A DNA stretch of 64,000 nt from Opitutus sp. GAS368 (lineage in GTDB: Bacteria; Verrucomicrobiota; Verrucomicrobiia; Opitutales; Opitutaceae), in assembly GCA_945903545.1 (NCBI GenBank), contig CAMDOO010000001.1, positions 47,327 to 111,326 of the forward strand. Reading direction: 5' to 3'. A program made the position numbers and the translations under genes. Every line of letters starts with the position of its first letter. Within the stretch, counting starts at the first letter, position 1. The notes below the pieces were generated by a model. It was not told the origin of the DNA, did no database searches, and saw only the letters and a list, made by a program, of their open reading frames with translations. Shown in pieces: positions 1-8,785 of this stretch.

Positions 1-2153
1 CGGGGGTGCTGGTGCGGGTGCCGATCAGCCAACGGCTGCACCTCGGGATCGTGGGCGAGATCGGGCCGCCGAAGGATTTCCCCGTCGCGAAGCTCAAGGC
101 GATCGCGCAGGTGGTCTATCCGTTCCCGGCGCTGCCGCCGGACCTGCTGGGGCTGGCGCGGTGGATGGCGGGCTACTATGCCTGCGGGCTCGACTCCGTG
201 ATTGAGACGATGATCCCGGCGGCTGTGCGGCGCGGGGCGGTGATCAAGCAGGAGAAACTGCTCGCGCTGGCGCGCAAGGCGACGGACGAGGAACTCGCGG
301 TCCTGCAGAAACGGGCGCCGCAGCAGGCGAAGCTTTATGCGTTCGTGGCGCAGCAGTTCCAGCCGTCGGCGAAGTCGCTCGTGCTGGAGCGGCTCGGGCT
401 CACGGCGGCGGTGGTCGCGGCGCTGGTGAAGCGCGGCCTGGTCCGCGAGGAGCTCCGCCGGGTGGAGCGCATCGCCTATGCGGACGACTGGGCCAAGGGC
501 GAGCTGGTCGCCAGCCAGCCGCACGCGCTGAACCCGGGGCAGCAGCGGGCCGTGACGGCGCTCGAGGGCGAGCTGGCCACGGGCAAGTTCGGGGTGACTC
601 TCCTGCATGGCGTCACCGGCTCCGGCAAAACCGAGGTCTATCTCCGGGCGATCCACACGGCGCTCGCGAACGACGGGGGCGTGGTCTTTCTCGTGCCCGA
701 GGTGGCCTTGACACCGCAGACCGTGGCCCGGCTCCGGGCGCGGCTGGAGGCGATCGCGCCGGGCAACCAGTGCGTGGTCTGGCACAGCCACCTGAGCGAG
801 GGCGAGCGGCTCGACGGCTGGCTGGCGCTGGCGACGGGCGAGGCCCGCATCGTGGTCGGGGCGCGCTCGGCGGTCTTTGCCCCGGTGCGCAACCTGCGGC
901 TGGTGGTCGTCGACGAGGAGCACGAGCCGGCGTACAAGCAGGACGAGACGCCCCGCTACCACGGGCGCGACGTGGCGGTGATGCGGGCCAAGCTCAACCA
1001 GGCGCGCTGCGTGCTCGGCTCGGCCACGCCCTCGCTGGAGAGCTTCGCCAACACCGAGGCCGGCAAGTACGGCCTGCTGCAGCTCGAGGAGCGCGTCGAC
1101 AACCGCAAGCTGCCGCACATCGTCGTCGTCGATCTGCGGATCGAGGCGGCGAAGCAGCGCGCCCTGCCTTCGCTCTCGCGCCAGCTGGTCGACAAGATGC
1201 AGGGGCGCTTCGAGCGCAAGGAGCAGACGATCCTCTTCATCAACCGCCGCGGCTACTCGCCCTCGATGCAGTGCAAGTCGTGCGGCCACACCGAGGAGTG
1301 CGAGCACTGCAGCATTTCGCTGACGTACCACCGGACGGACGAGACCCTGCGCTGCCACCTCTGCGATCACCGGCGGCCGGCGCCCGTGCGGTGCCCGAAG
1401 TGCCAGGCCCCCGACATCCGCTGGAAGGGTCTCGGGACGCAGCGCGTCGAGGAAGCGGTGAAGCGCGTCCTGCCGCGGGCGCGGGTGGAGCGGATGGACA
1501 CCGATGCGATGTCGAAGAAGAACCGCTTCCGGGAGATCCTGCGCGAGTTTCGCGCCGGGAAGATCGATGTGCTGGTCGGCACCCAGATGATCGGCAAGGG
1601 CCTCGATTTTCCCAACGTGACGCTGGTCGGCCTGGTGGACGCGGACATTTCCCTGCACGTGCCGGATTTCCGGGCGAATGAGCGGACGTTCCAGCTCCTC
1701 GTGCAAGTGGCGGGCCGGGCGGGGCGCGGCGACCGGGCGGGCGAGGTGATCCTGCAGACCTTCACGCCGCAGTCGGAGCCGATCCAGTTCTCGCGTCACG
1801 TGGACTTTGCCGGTTTTGCCGCCTCGGAGATGGCGCAGCGGAAGGCCTTCGGGTATCCGCCGTACCGGCATCTGATCCAGCACCAGTTCAAGGGGCGGAA
1901 CGCGGAGAAGGTGAAATTCTTCGCCACGCAATGGGCGAAGCGCGTGGAGGAGGTTTTCGGGAAGCGGCTCGAGCTGCGCGGCCCGGCGCCGTCACCGACG
2001 GAGAAGATCAAGGACGAGTACCGGTGGCAGCTGTGGTATTTCACGCCGGCGGTGACACCGATCATGCCCGAGTTGAACAAACTCCGGGCGGAGTTCGCGT
2101 GGCCGGACGACGTGAGCCAGGTGCTGGATGTGGACCCGGTGAACCTGGGATAA
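1..2153 (+). CDS. priA: Primosomal replication-restart helicase PriA, 5' end cut by window
   Basis: PriA is the superfamily 2 helicase that reloads the replisome at stalled forks. About 715 residues are visible and the frame is open to the window edge; the family is normally a little longer, so some tens of N-terminal residues lie outside. Seen in order: the N-terminal DNA-binding region, Walker A GVTGSGKTEVYL near residue 205, DEEH, the SATPSLES motif, a zinc-binding cluster with CKSCGHTEECEHC and CHLCDH plus CPKC between residues 420 and 470, and GTQMIGKGLDFP in the C-terminal helicase lobe. The GTG at position 6 is only an internal codon. The gene ends in TAA at 2151-2153, followed by repeat-filled DNA. 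Confidence 0.96.
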   Translation, partial: GVLVRVPISQRLHLGIVGEIGPPKDFPVAKLKAIAQVVYPFPALPPDLLGLARWMAGYYACGLDSVIETMIPAAVRRGAVIKQEKLLALARKATDEELAVLQKRAPQQAKLYAFVAQQFQPSAKSLVLERLGLTAAVVAALVKRGLVREELRRVERIAYADDWAKGELVASQPHALNPGQQRAVTALEGELATGKFGVTLLHGVTGSGKTEVYLRAIHTALANDGGVVFLVPEVALTPQTVARLRARLEAIAPGNQCVVWHSHLSEGERLDGWLALATGEARIVVGARSAVFAPVRNLRLVVVDEEHEPAYKQDETPRYHGRDVAVMRAKLNQARCVLGSATPSLESFANTEAGKYGLLQLEERVDNRKLPHIVVVDLRIEAAKQRALPSLSRQLVDKMQGRFERKEQTILFINRRGYSPSMQCKSCGHTEECEHCSISLTYHRTDETLRCHLCDHRRPAPVRCPKCQAPDIRWKGLGTQRVEEAVKRVLPRARVERMDTDAMSKKNRFREILREFRAGKIDVLVGTQMIGKGLDFPNVTLVGLVDADISLHVPDFRANERTFQLLVQVAGRAGRGDRAGEVILQTFTPQSEPIQFSRHVDFAGFAASEMAQRKAFGYPPYRHLIQHQFKGRNAEKVKFFATQWAKRVEEVFGKRLELRGPAPSPTEKIKDEYRWQLWYFTPAVTPIMPELNKLRAEFAWPDDVSQVLDVDPVNLG

Positions 2154-2156
2154 TAT

Positions 2157-2190
2157 CGTTCCCGTTCTCTTACTCCTTCTCGTTCTCAGA
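2157..2190. repeat. Pyrimidine-rich TTCTC short repeat tract
   Basis: Directly after the priA stop codon lies a run of imperfect CGTTCTC-type units. A similar tract with a facing purine-rich half lies at 31485-31555. Nothing coding is seen. Confidence 0.4.
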
Positions 2191-2201
2191 TATCAGGGGA
2201 T

Positions 2202-2244
2202 GGTTTTACCGCAGATTACGCGGATTAACTCAGATCAGCGGATT
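2202..2244. repeat. Dispersed repeat family B (ACCGCAGATTACGCGGATT type), single end
   Basis: This is an AT-richer tract of the form ttttACCGCAGATTACGCGGATTAA followed by a second CAGCGGATT unit. Related ends occur as inverted pairs at 12614-12699 and 51105-51267. Only one end is clear here. The rest of 2154-2512 holds GTAGGG-type material (2249-2503, with a CCCTACC at the far side) and no supportable gene. Confidence 0.5.
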
Positions 2245-2512
2245 CCGGGTAGGGCGGGTTCGGTCCGGCCTTCGAAGAGGATGGCGGGGGATGTTTCCGC
2301 CCGGACAAAGAATCTCAGGGATATAACGCGAGCGGAACCAATCGATCAGCGGATTTTTGGCACGCGGAGCGCGCGGGGATGGCAGAGACCGGATCACCCT
2401 CTGCGATCCCTGCACCCTCTGCCTGAAACAAGCCCGGAAACCTCGCGGCCGGTTCGTCCGGCTTCGCCAAGCCGATGGCGGGCAAGTCGATCCAGCCCTA
2501 CCCGCCGATCAA

Positions 2513-3790
2513 TCAGACGGCGCGGAGGACGGCGTAGGTGCGCTTGCCCTTGCGGAGGAGGATGTGTTTGCCGAAGAGCAGGTCGGCGGTCGTGAGATGT
2601 TTGGCGACGTCCGTCGCACGCACGTTGTTCACGTAGATGCCGCCGCCCTCGAGGTCCTTGCGGGCCTGGCCCTTCGAGGGGCAGAGGCCGGCGTGGACGA
2701 GGAGCTCGGTGAGCGCGGTGCCGGTGCCTTCAAGCTTGGCGCGCTCGAGGTCCTTGGTCGGCACCTCGCCGACGACATCCTGGAAGGTGGCCTCGGAGGT
2801 GTCGCCGATCTCGGCGCCGAAGAGGATCTCGCTGGCCTTGGCGGCGGCCTCGAGGGCGGCCGGTCCATGAACGAGTGTGGTGACCGCGCGGGCGAGGGCG
2901 CGGTGGGCCTCGCGCGCGCCGGGGTTGGCGGCGTGGGCGGCCTCGAGCGCCTCGATCTCGGGGCGGGGGAGGAAGGTGAACTTGCGCAGGTACTCGCCGA
3001 CCTTGGCGTCCTCGGTGTTGATGAAGAACTGGTAGAAGCGGTATGGGCTGGTCTTCTGGGGATCGAGCCAGACGGCGCCGCCCTCGGTCTTCCCGAACTT
3101 GCTGCCGTCGGACTTGGTGATGAGCGGGAAGGTGAGGCCCCAGGCGGCCACGCCGAGCTTCCGGCGGATGAAGTCGGTGCCGGCCGTGATGTTGCCCCAC
3201 TGGTCGGAGCCGCCGATCTGCAGCTCGCAGTTCACCGCCTCGCGCAGGTGGCAGAAGTCGAACGCCTGCAGGAGCTGGTAGCTGAACTCGGTGTAGCTGA
3301 TGCCGTGATCGCCCTCCATGCGGGAGCGGACGGAGTCTTTCGCGAGCATGACGTTCAGCGAGAAGTGTTTTCCGACATCGCGCAGGAAATCGAGGTAGCT
3401 GAGCGGCGCGGTCCAGTCGGCGTTGTCGAGGAGCCGGGCGGGGTTGGCGGCCGCATTGAAGTCGAGCAACGCGCGGAGCTGGCCGGTGATGCGCGTGACG
3501 TTGTGCGCGAGCTGCGCGGCGGTGAGGAGGTTGCGCTCGGCCGACTTGCCGGAAGGGTCGCCGATCATGCCGGTGGCCCCGCCGGCGACGGCGATCGGAT
3601 GGTGCCCGGCCAGCTGGAAGCGCCGGAGCGTGAGCTGGCCCATGAGGTGGCCGACGTGGAGTGAGTCGCCGGTCGGGTCGAAGCCACAATACAGCGTGAC
3701 CGGTCCCTCTTCGAGGCGCTTGGTCAGCGCGTTGAGGTCGGTGCAGTCGGCGACGAGGCCGCGCCATTGGAGATCCGCGAGAAGGCTCAT
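2513..3790 (-). CDS. tyrS: Tyrosine--tRNA ligase
   Basis: This enzyme charges tRNA-Tyr with tyrosine. The protein has 425 residues from the ATG at 3790. A longer frame runs upstream, but family similarity begins at MSLLADLQWRG. The class I signature appears as SLHVGH at residues 43-48, and the KMSKS-equivalent loop as KFGKT near residue 230, the form used by bacterial TyrRS. The specificity region has the expected GGSDQWGN. A C-terminal S4-type RNA-binding domain (RKDLEGGGIYVNN) covers about the last 65 residues. Length is normal for the family. It stands alone, convergent with priA. Confidence 0.97.
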   Translation of the reverse strand: MSLLADLQWRGLVADCTDLNALTKRLEEGPVTLYCGFDPTGDSLHVGHLMGQLTLRRFQLAGHHPIAVAGGATGMIGDPSGKSAERNLLTAAQLAHNVTRITGQLRALLDFNAAANPARLLDNADWTAPLSYLDFLRDVGKHFSLNVMLAKDSVRSRMEGDHGISYTEFSYQLLQAFDFCHLREAVNCELQIGGSDQWGNITAGTDFIRRKLGVAAWGLTFPLITKSDGSKFGKTEGGAVWLDPQKTSPYRFYQFFINTEDAKVGEYLRKFTFLPRPEIEALEAAHAANPGAREAHRALARAVTTLVHGPAALEAAAKASEILFGAEIGDTSEATFQDVVGEVPTKDLERAKLEGTGTALTELLVHAGLCPSKGQARKDLEGGGIYVNNVRATDVAKHLTTADLLFGKHILLRKGKRTYAVLRAV

Positions 3791-3851
3791 TCGAGCCGGA
3801 GTTATTCGGGCGCCCCGCGGCAGGGTCAAGTACCGCCGAAGGGCGGCGTAA

Positions 3852-3882
3852 GGCTCAACGCTCAAATTTTAACGCTCAACGG
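3852..3882. repeat. Short repeat family G (GCTCAACGCTCAA)
   Basis: Reiterated GCTCAACGCTCAA / TTTTAACGCTCAAC units lie upstream of tyrS. Related tracts are at 6985-7012, 14808-14833 and, in frame inside rsmB, 50103-50136. Confidence 0.5.
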
Positions 3883-3896
3883 CCAAGTCGATCCGA

Positions 3897-3967
3897 TAGG
3901 GTGCGTCCCTCCGTGACCGCCGTGCTGAGGGGCGAATCCGCGGCGGCGACGGAGTCGCGCGCCCTAC
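3897..3967. repeat. Family D element (TAGGG...CCCTAC) supplying a stop codon
   Basis: A 71-bp element is bounded by TAGGGTGCG and GCGCCCTACC. Its end, read on the minus strand, contains the TAG that terminates the PEP-CTERM gene at 3964-3966. The interior shares GCGGCGACGGAGTCG with the copy at 32082-32106. Confidence 0.55.
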
Positions 3968-4731
3968 CGGGTGGAGCGGCGGCGCCAAGCGCGCAGGCCG
4001 AGGACGGCGAGACCGTTGCCGAAGAGTGCGTACGTCGAGGGCTCGGGGATGGCGAGGGCGGCGCGCAGCCACGGCACCACGAAGCCGTTCAAGTCCATGG
4101 TGGTGACGTAGGAGCCGTTGCCGATATCGAGGGCCATGTAGTTGAGCGAACCGCCGTTGCTGTACGAGCGGTAGGCGGCGATGGAGATGGTCTCGGCGTT
4201 CTGGCCGTAGAGCAGGGTGTTGGGCGTGGCGAGAAAGCCCAACATGTGGTACGTGGCGCTGATGTTATCGAAGGTGTAGGTACTGGGTACGCCCGACGTG
4301 ACGGCGTTGCCGATGGCAGTGTTGGTCCAGGCTTTGCCCGGGTCGGTGTGCCAAGTGTTGGCGGTGTCGGTGGTGTTGAAGTACCCGGCCACCCAGTCGC
4401 GGTACGGCTGGTAATTCGTGCCGCCGACCAGGATCACATGGCCGCCGGAGTTGAGGAACGAGGTGTAATCGAAGAAGGAGGCATCGGTGCCGCCGTCGTT
4501 GGAAATGATGATGAAGTCGCCGGCCTTCAGTCCGTAGGTCGCGGGATTGGGACCCATGGTGGAGCCCGCGGCGGTGAAGGTCCGCCCCATGCTGTTTAGG
4601 GCCTGACTGATCCCGCCAGAGGAAGTGCCGGCAAGCACCACGGTCACCTGCGCCCGCGCCACGACCGGCAGCAGCCCGAGGAAAAGGAGCAGCAGCGTTC
4701 GGGAAAAGATCGATCGGCCGGGCCCATTCAT
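3964..4731 (-). CDS. Secreted protein with PEP-CTERM sorting signal
   Basis: The protein has 255 residues from the ATG at 4731. It has a clear signal peptide (hydrophobic core at residues 11-24, likely cut after ARA-Q near residue 27). The C-terminus carries IPEPSTYALFG, a short hydrophobic stretch and an Arg-rich tail, which together form the PEP-CTERM signal recognised by exosortases in exopolysaccharide-producing Gram-negative bacteria. The middle domain (repeated Gly, Asn, Tyr and Thr, a DFIIISNDGG segment) is not one I can name; it may be an envelope-surface or extracellular matrix protein. No exosortase gene is in the window. The stop codon lies within a dispersed repeat. Confidence 0.85.
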   Translation of the reverse strand: MNGPGRSIFSRTLLLLFLGLLPVVARAQVTVVLAGTSSGGISQALNSMGRTFTAAGSTMGPNPATYGLKAGDFIIISNDGGTDASFFDYTSFLNSGGHVILVGGTNYQPYRDWVAGYFNTTDTANTWHTDPGKAWTNTAIGNAVTSGVPSTYTFDNISATYHMLGFLATPNTLLYGQNAETISIAAYRSYSNGGSLNYMALDIGNGSYVTTMDLNGFVVPWLRAALAIPEPSTYALFGNGLAVLGLRAWRRRSTR

Positions 4732-4814
4732 ACGGGCAGTGTTGTAGCAGCGCTCGTGCCGAGTAAAAGGCTCAAGTTTCGGGAAACGGGGGGGGCGCGG
4801 GGACCGTGCCGCGC

Positions 4815-5585
4815 TCAGAATTTGAGGTGCTTCACCGTCAGCCCCTGGTTGATCAGCTGTTTCAGCGCATCGATCCCGATGCGCAGGTGGTCGGCGACGT
4901 ACTTCTGGTCGACCTTGCGGTCGCTTTCCTCGGTCTTGATGCCCTCGGGCACCATGGGCTGGTCGGAGACGAGCAGGAGGGCGCCGGTGGGGATCTCGTT
5001 GAAGAAACCGGTCATGAAGATCGTGGCGGTTTCCATGTCGACGGCCATGACCCGGATCTTGCGCAGGTACTTCTTGAAGTCCTCGTCGTGTTCCCAGACG
5101 CGGCGGTTGGTGGTGTAGACGGTGCCGGTCCAGTAGTCGCGGGCGGCATCGCGAACCGTGGTCGAGATGGCCTTCTGCAGCGCGAACGAGGGGAGGGCGG
5201 GGACCTCCGGCGGAAAGTAGTCGTTGCTCGTGCCTTCGCCGCGGATGGCGGCGATCGGCAGGATCAGGTCGCCGATTTCGGCGCGGTGCTTGATGCCGCC
5301 GCACTTGCCGAGGAACAGCACGGCCTTGGGGTCGATCGCCATGAGCAGGTCCATCACGGTGGCGGCGGTGGCGCTGCCCATCCCGAAGTTGACGATGGTG
5401 ATGTCGCCCGCCGTGGCGCTTGGCATCGGCTTGTCGCGCCCCTCGACGGGCACGCGGTGCCATTGGGCGAACAGCTTCACGTAATGCTGGAAGTTGGTGA
5501 GCAGGATGTACCGCCCGAACTTCTTCAGTGGCACCCCGGTGTAGCGGGGCAGCCAGTTTTCGACGATCTTGCGCCGGGTGATCAT
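4815..5585 (-). CDS. amn: AMP nucleosidase-type purine phosphorylase/hydrolase
   Basis: The protein has 256 residues from the ATG at 5585. It belongs to the nucleoside phosphorylase superfamily: NFGMGSATAATVMD, the LFLGKCGGI turn and the MAVDMETATIF motif that holds the ribose-binding Met-Glu. The overall pattern matches the short AMP nucleosidase form, which splits AMP into adenine and ribose 5-phosphate. It lacks the long N-terminal domain of the E. coli enzyme, so it corresponds only to the catalytic half. It is a single gene on the minus strand between the PEP-CTERM gene and hemL. A different nucleotide or nucleoside substrate cannot be excluded. Confidence 0.82.
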   Translation of the reverse strand: MITRRKIVENWLPRYTGVPLKKFGRYILLTNFQHYVKLFAQWHRVPVEGRDKPMPSATAGDITIVNFGMGSATAATVMDLLMAIDPKAVLFLGKCGGIKHRAEIGDLILPIAAIRGEGTSNDYFPPEVPALPSFALQKAISTTVRDAARDYWTGTVYTTNRRVWEHDEDFKKYLRKIRVMAVDMETATIFMTGFFNEIPTGALLLVSDQPMVPEGIKTEESDRKVDQKYVADHLRIGIDALKQLINQGLTVKHLKF

Positions 5586-5653
5586 GCCGCTGTTCTAAGC
5601 GAAGCCCCGGAAAAAACACGCCTGGAATTTTGCAGGCGGGCTGGGTTGGAGAG

Positions 5654-5676
5654 TATAGGCCCTATAGGGCTTATGG
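5654..5676. repeat. Family E repeat (TATAGGCCCTATAGGGC)
   Basis: An AT/GC-alternating tract of TATAGG/CCTATA units directly abuts the TAA stop codon of hemL (5677-5679). Longer copies lie at 7037-7075 and 45119-45158. Confidence 0.6.
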
Positions 5677-6960
5677 TTACAGTCCCCTGATCGCACCTGT
5701 CATCACCTCGCACGCCCGCTCAATCGCCGAACCCTCGTGGGCGGTGCTGAGGAACCACGATTCATACGCGCTCGGCGGGAGGTAGACCCCGCCGTCGAGG
5801 CAGGCGCGGAAAAAGCGGCCGAAGACCTTGGCGTCGGACTGCAGCGCGGTGGCGTAGTCGCGCACCGGGGTCGGCGTGAAGAACGCGCTGAGCATCGAAC
5901 CGCACTGCGGCACCTGCACCGCAATTCCCTTGGTCTTGGCGGCGGCGAGGATCGTGTCGCGCAGGCGCTGGCCGAGGACGTCGAGGCGGTGGTAGGGATT
6001 GGTTTCCTCCAGCAGGCGCAGCCCGGCGATACCCGCCGCCATGGCGAGCGGGTTTCCGCTGAGCGTGCCGGCCTGGTAGACGGGGCCGAGTGGTGCGAGA
6101 TAGTCCATGATTTCGGCGCGGCCGCCGAAGGCCCCGACGGGCAGGCCGCCGCCGATGATCTTGCCGAGGCAGGTGAGGTCCGGGGTGATTCCCTCCAGCT
6201 CCTGCACACCGCCGCGTGCGAGCCGGAATCCTGTCATCACTTCGTCGAAGATCAGGACCGTGCCCTCGCGGGTGCAGAGCTTGCTCAGGCCGGCGAGATA
6301 ACCGGGGTCGGGCTGGATGAAGCCGACGTTGCCGCAGTAGGGCTCGACGATTACCGCCGCGACCTTCCCGCGCTGGGCCGCGAAGGCAGCCTCGAGGGCC
6401 GGCAGGTCGTTGTAGGGCAGGACCATCGTCTCGCGGGCAAACGCGGCGGGCACGCCGGCGCTGTCGGGATTGCCGTGGGTCAGCGCCCCGGAGCCGGCCT
6501 TGATCAGGAGTGAGTCGGAGTGTCCGTGATAGCAGCCGGCGAACTTGATGATCAGGTCGCGCTTGGTGAAGCCGCGGGCCAGCCGGATCGCCGACATCGT
6601 CGCCTCGGTGCCGCTGTTGCAGAGCCGGACCTTCTGGATCGAGGGCACGAAGCGCGTGATCAGCTCGGCCATCTCGACCTCGAGGGGATTGGGAGTGCCG
6701 AAGGACGTGCCCTTTTCCAGCGCCGCCGCGATCGCCGCCCGGATGACCGGGTGGTTGTGGCCGTGGATCGCGGGTCCCCAGGTGCAGACAAAGTCGATCA
6801 GCTCGCGGTCGTCGGCGGTGGTGAGCATGGCGCCCCGCGCCGATTTCACGAAGAAGGGCGCCCCGCCGACGGAGCGGAAGGCGCGGACCGGGGAATTGAC
6901 GCCGCCCGGCATCAGCTGGAGGGCTCGGGCGAAGAGGGAGTCGGAGGTGGGGGAAGTCAT
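5677..6960 (-). CDS. hemL: Glutamate-1-semialdehyde 2,1-aminomutase
   Basis: This PLP enzyme turns glutamate-1-semialdehyde into 5-aminolevulinate, the last step of the C5 route into heme. The protein has 427 residues from the ATG at 6960, the family's usual length. Visible marks are [13 protein letters not shown] at the N-terminus, the DEVMTGFR segment, and [17 protein letters not shown] with the PLP-binding lysine. Three other heme genes (hemG, hemE, hemF) lie 17-20 kb away on the same strand. It diverges from ilvE across a repeat-filled gap. Confidence 0.97.
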   Translation of the reverse strand: MTSPTSDSLFARALQLMPGGVNSPVRAFRSVGGAPFFVKSARGAMLTTADDRELIDFVCTWGPAIHGHNHPVIRAAIAAALEKGTSFGTPNPLEVEMAELITRFVPSIQKVRLCNSGTEATMSAIRLARGFTKRDLIIKFAGCYHGHSDSLLIKAGSGALTHGNPDSAGVPAAFARETMVLPYNDLPALEAAFAAQRGKVAAVIVEPYCGNVGFIQPDPGYLAGLSKLCTREGTVLIFDEVMTGFRLARGGVQELEGITPDLTCLGKIIGGGLPVGAFGGRAEIMDYLAPLGPVYQAGTLSGNPLAMAAGIAGLRLLEETNPYHRLDVLGQRLRDTILAAAKTKGIAVQVPQCGSMLSAFFTPTPVRDYATALQSDAKVFGRFFRACLDGGVYLPPSAYESWFLSTAHEGSAIERACEVMTGAIRGL

Positions 6961-6984
6961 CGGGCGGAGGCGGGCGCAGGCGAA

Positions 6985-7012
6985 CGCTCAATGCTCAATG
7001 CAGAACTTTCAA
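6985..7012. repeat. Short repeat family G copy
   Basis: GAACGCTCAATGCTCAATG followed by AACTTTCAAG, in the hemL-ilvE divergent gap. It is a related tract to 3852-3882 and 14808-14833. Confidence 0.4.
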
Positions 7013-7036
7013 GTCCGGCGCGGTGCTGGTTCAACC

Positions 7037-7075
7037 ATAGGCCCTATAAGCCCTATGGGCCCTATAGGGCCTATA
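7037..7075. repeat. Family E repeat (CCTATAAGCCCTATGGG units)
   Basis: About four 10-nt units of the form (A/G)GCCCTAT(A/G)G are arranged in tandem between the divergent hemL and ilvE starts. The tract is nearly palindromic, so either strand reads alike. Copies lie beside hemL's stop (5654-5676) and across the E1 gene's stop (45119-45158). Confidence 0.65.
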
Positions 7076-7132
7076 CCTCCGGCCACCAGCCGAGGCTCGA
7101 CATCGCTTTTTTCCGGCCCCTAACCTGAGGGG

Positions 7133-7999
7133 ATGAAGATATTCCTCGACGGAAAATTCGTGGATGAGGCCGATGCCAAGGTGTCCGTGTTCGACCACGG
7201 TCTCCTCTACGGCGATGGCGTTTTCGAGGGGATCCGCCTCTATGGTGGCAATGTCTTCCGGCTCGATGAGCACCTGGAGCGCCTCGAGTACTCTGCCAAA
7301 GCCATCCTGCTCGAACTGCCGATGACCCGCGCCGAGCTGGCGGCGGCCACTTGCGAGACCTGCCTGCAGAACAACCTCAAGGATGCCTACATCCGCCTCG
7401 TGGTGACCCGCGGGGTGGGCGACCTCGGCCTCGCGCCCTGGAACTGCTCGAAGCCCACAACCTTCATCATCGCGAGCAAGATCTCCCTCTATCCGCAGGA
7501 ACATTACGACAACGGCCTCGCCATCGTGACCGTGCCCACGCGCCGCATCAGCCCGGCCGCGCTCCCGCCGACCATTAAGTCGCTCAACTATCTCAACAAC
7601 ATCCTCGGCAAGATCGAGGCCCGCCAGTTCGGCGCGCTCGAGGCGATCATGCTCAACGACCAAGGCTTCATTGCCGAGTGCACCGCGGACAACATCTTCA
7701 CGGTCCACAAGGGCGCGCTCTACACCCCGTCCGCCTCCCAGGGCGCCCTCAAGGGCGTGACCCGCGGCACGATTGTCGACATCGCCCGCAACCTCGACAT
7801 CCCGCTGCACGAGACCCCGATGACCCGCTACGACGTCTGGTGTGCCGACGAGTGTTTCCTCACCGGTACCGGCGCGGAAGTCATTCCGGTGTCGAAGCTC
7901 GACGGCCGCGTCATCGGCACCGGCAAGCCGGGCCCGATCACGCAGCGCGTGCTGGCCGATTTCCGCCGCCGGGTGCTGATCGAGGGCACCCGGATCTGA
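7133..7999 (+). CDS. ilvE: Branched-chain amino acid aminotransferase
   Basis: This class IV PLP aminotransferase interconverts Leu, Ile and Val with their 2-oxoacids. The protein has 288 residues from the ATG at 7133. Seen: VFDHGLLYGDGVFEGIR near the N-terminus, the PLP lysine in TIKSLNYLNNI, EAIMLNDQGFIAECT, and ECFLTGTGAEVIPV near the C-terminus. This pattern fits the IlvE branch better than D-amino-acid or aminodeoxychorismate-lyase branches, though short IlvE-like proteins are often promiscuous. It stands alone; 270 bp of partly repetitive sequence separate it from mcsA. Confidence 0.9.
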   Translation: MKIFLDGKFVDEADAKVSVFDHGLLYGDGVFEGIRLYGGNVFRLDEHLERLEYSAKAILLELPMTRAELAAATCETCLQNNLKDAYIRLVVTRGVGDLGLAPWNCSKPTTFIIASKISLYPQEHYDNGLAIVTVPTRRISPAALPPTIKSLNYLNNILGKIEARQFGALEAIMLNDQGFIAECTADNIFTVHKGALYTPSASQGALKGVTRGTIVDIARNLDIPLHETPMTRYDVWCADECFLTGTGAEVIPVSKLDGRVIGTGKPGPITQRVLADFRRRVLIEGTRI

Positions 8000-8269
8000 G
8001 CTTTGCTGGTGCGGGACGGCATTAGGCCCGCCGGACCGCGGGTAGGGCGGCCATGCCATGTCCGCCGGGATGGGGAGGATCGTCATCGCGGCGGAGTTGA
8101 CGTCTCCGCCCCAATCGGTGGCCCGGCCGTCCTCAAGTTCCCCGCCGCCGACCCGATAGCAGGGTGGGGCGCCCTTCGCCTGACGATTTTGGCCTGCGCT
8201 CTGCTTTGCTGGCACTTGCCAGCCGGCCAAGCCTCGGCATCGTGAACGAGGCACCCACCACTATTTTTC

Positions 8270-8785
8270 ATGGCCTCACCGCTCAAATGTGACATCTGCG
8301 ACAAGCCCGCGACGGTCCACCTGACCCAAATCCTGAACAATCAGGCCCACAAGGTGGACCTGTGCGAGGACTGCGCGCGCGCCAAGGGCATCACCGACTC
8401 GAGCGACTTCTCGCTCGCCGACCTGCTGATCAAGGCCTCGCTCAACCCCGAGGCCCCGGTCGACGCGGGCGCGTGCGAGCAGTGCGGCTTCACGCCGGCC
8501 GACTTCAAGAAGACGGGCCGCTTCGGCTGCCCGGCCTGCTACGACACCTTCCGCGGCATGCTCGAGCCGATGCTCGACGGCATGCACAAGGGGGTTGTCC
8601 ACACCGGCAAGGTCCCGGCTCGCGCCCTCGAGCGGAAATCTCTTCACGACCGCCTCACCAAGCTCGAGCTCGACCTCACCGACGCCGTGAAGTCCGAGCG
8701 CTTCGAGGAGGCCGCCAAGTACCGCGACGAGATCAACCAGGTCCGCCAGGCCGCCGGCCGCACCCCTCCTTCCGCCAAGTCATGA
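8270..8785 (+). CDS. mcsA: McsA-type zinc-finger protein with UVR motif
   Basis: The protein has 171 residues and is the activator partner of the arginine kinase McsB in the family's best-studied members. Four CxxC pairs are visible (CDICDK, CEDCAR, CEQCGF, CPACYD), consistent with two zinc sites. A C-terminal UvrB/UvrC-type motif (FEEAAKYRDEINQ) follows, the element through which McsA and ClpC-type proteins make contacts. The stop codon overlaps the mcsB start (ATGA at 8782-8785), so the two are translationally coupled. In Firmicutes this gene follows ctsR; no ctsR-like gene precedes it here. Confidence 0.9.
   Translation: MASPLKCDICDKPATVHLTQILNNQAHKVDLCEDCARAKGITDSSDFSLADLLIKASLNPEAPVDAGACEQCGFTPADFKKTGRFGCPACYDTFRGMLEPMLDGMHKGVVHTGKVPARALERKSLHDRLTKLELDLTDAVKSERFEEAAKYRDEINQVRQAAGRTPPSAKS

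Noticed and set aside
7037..7075. CRISPR array
   Set aside because: Units are 10 nt in direct contact without spacers.
8000..8269. A small gene (80 codons) between ilvE and mcsA
   Set aside because: It has no ribosome site or conserved-looking features, and much of the stretch is GTAGGG-type repeat. mcsA may have its promoter here, but I could not pick one with confidence.
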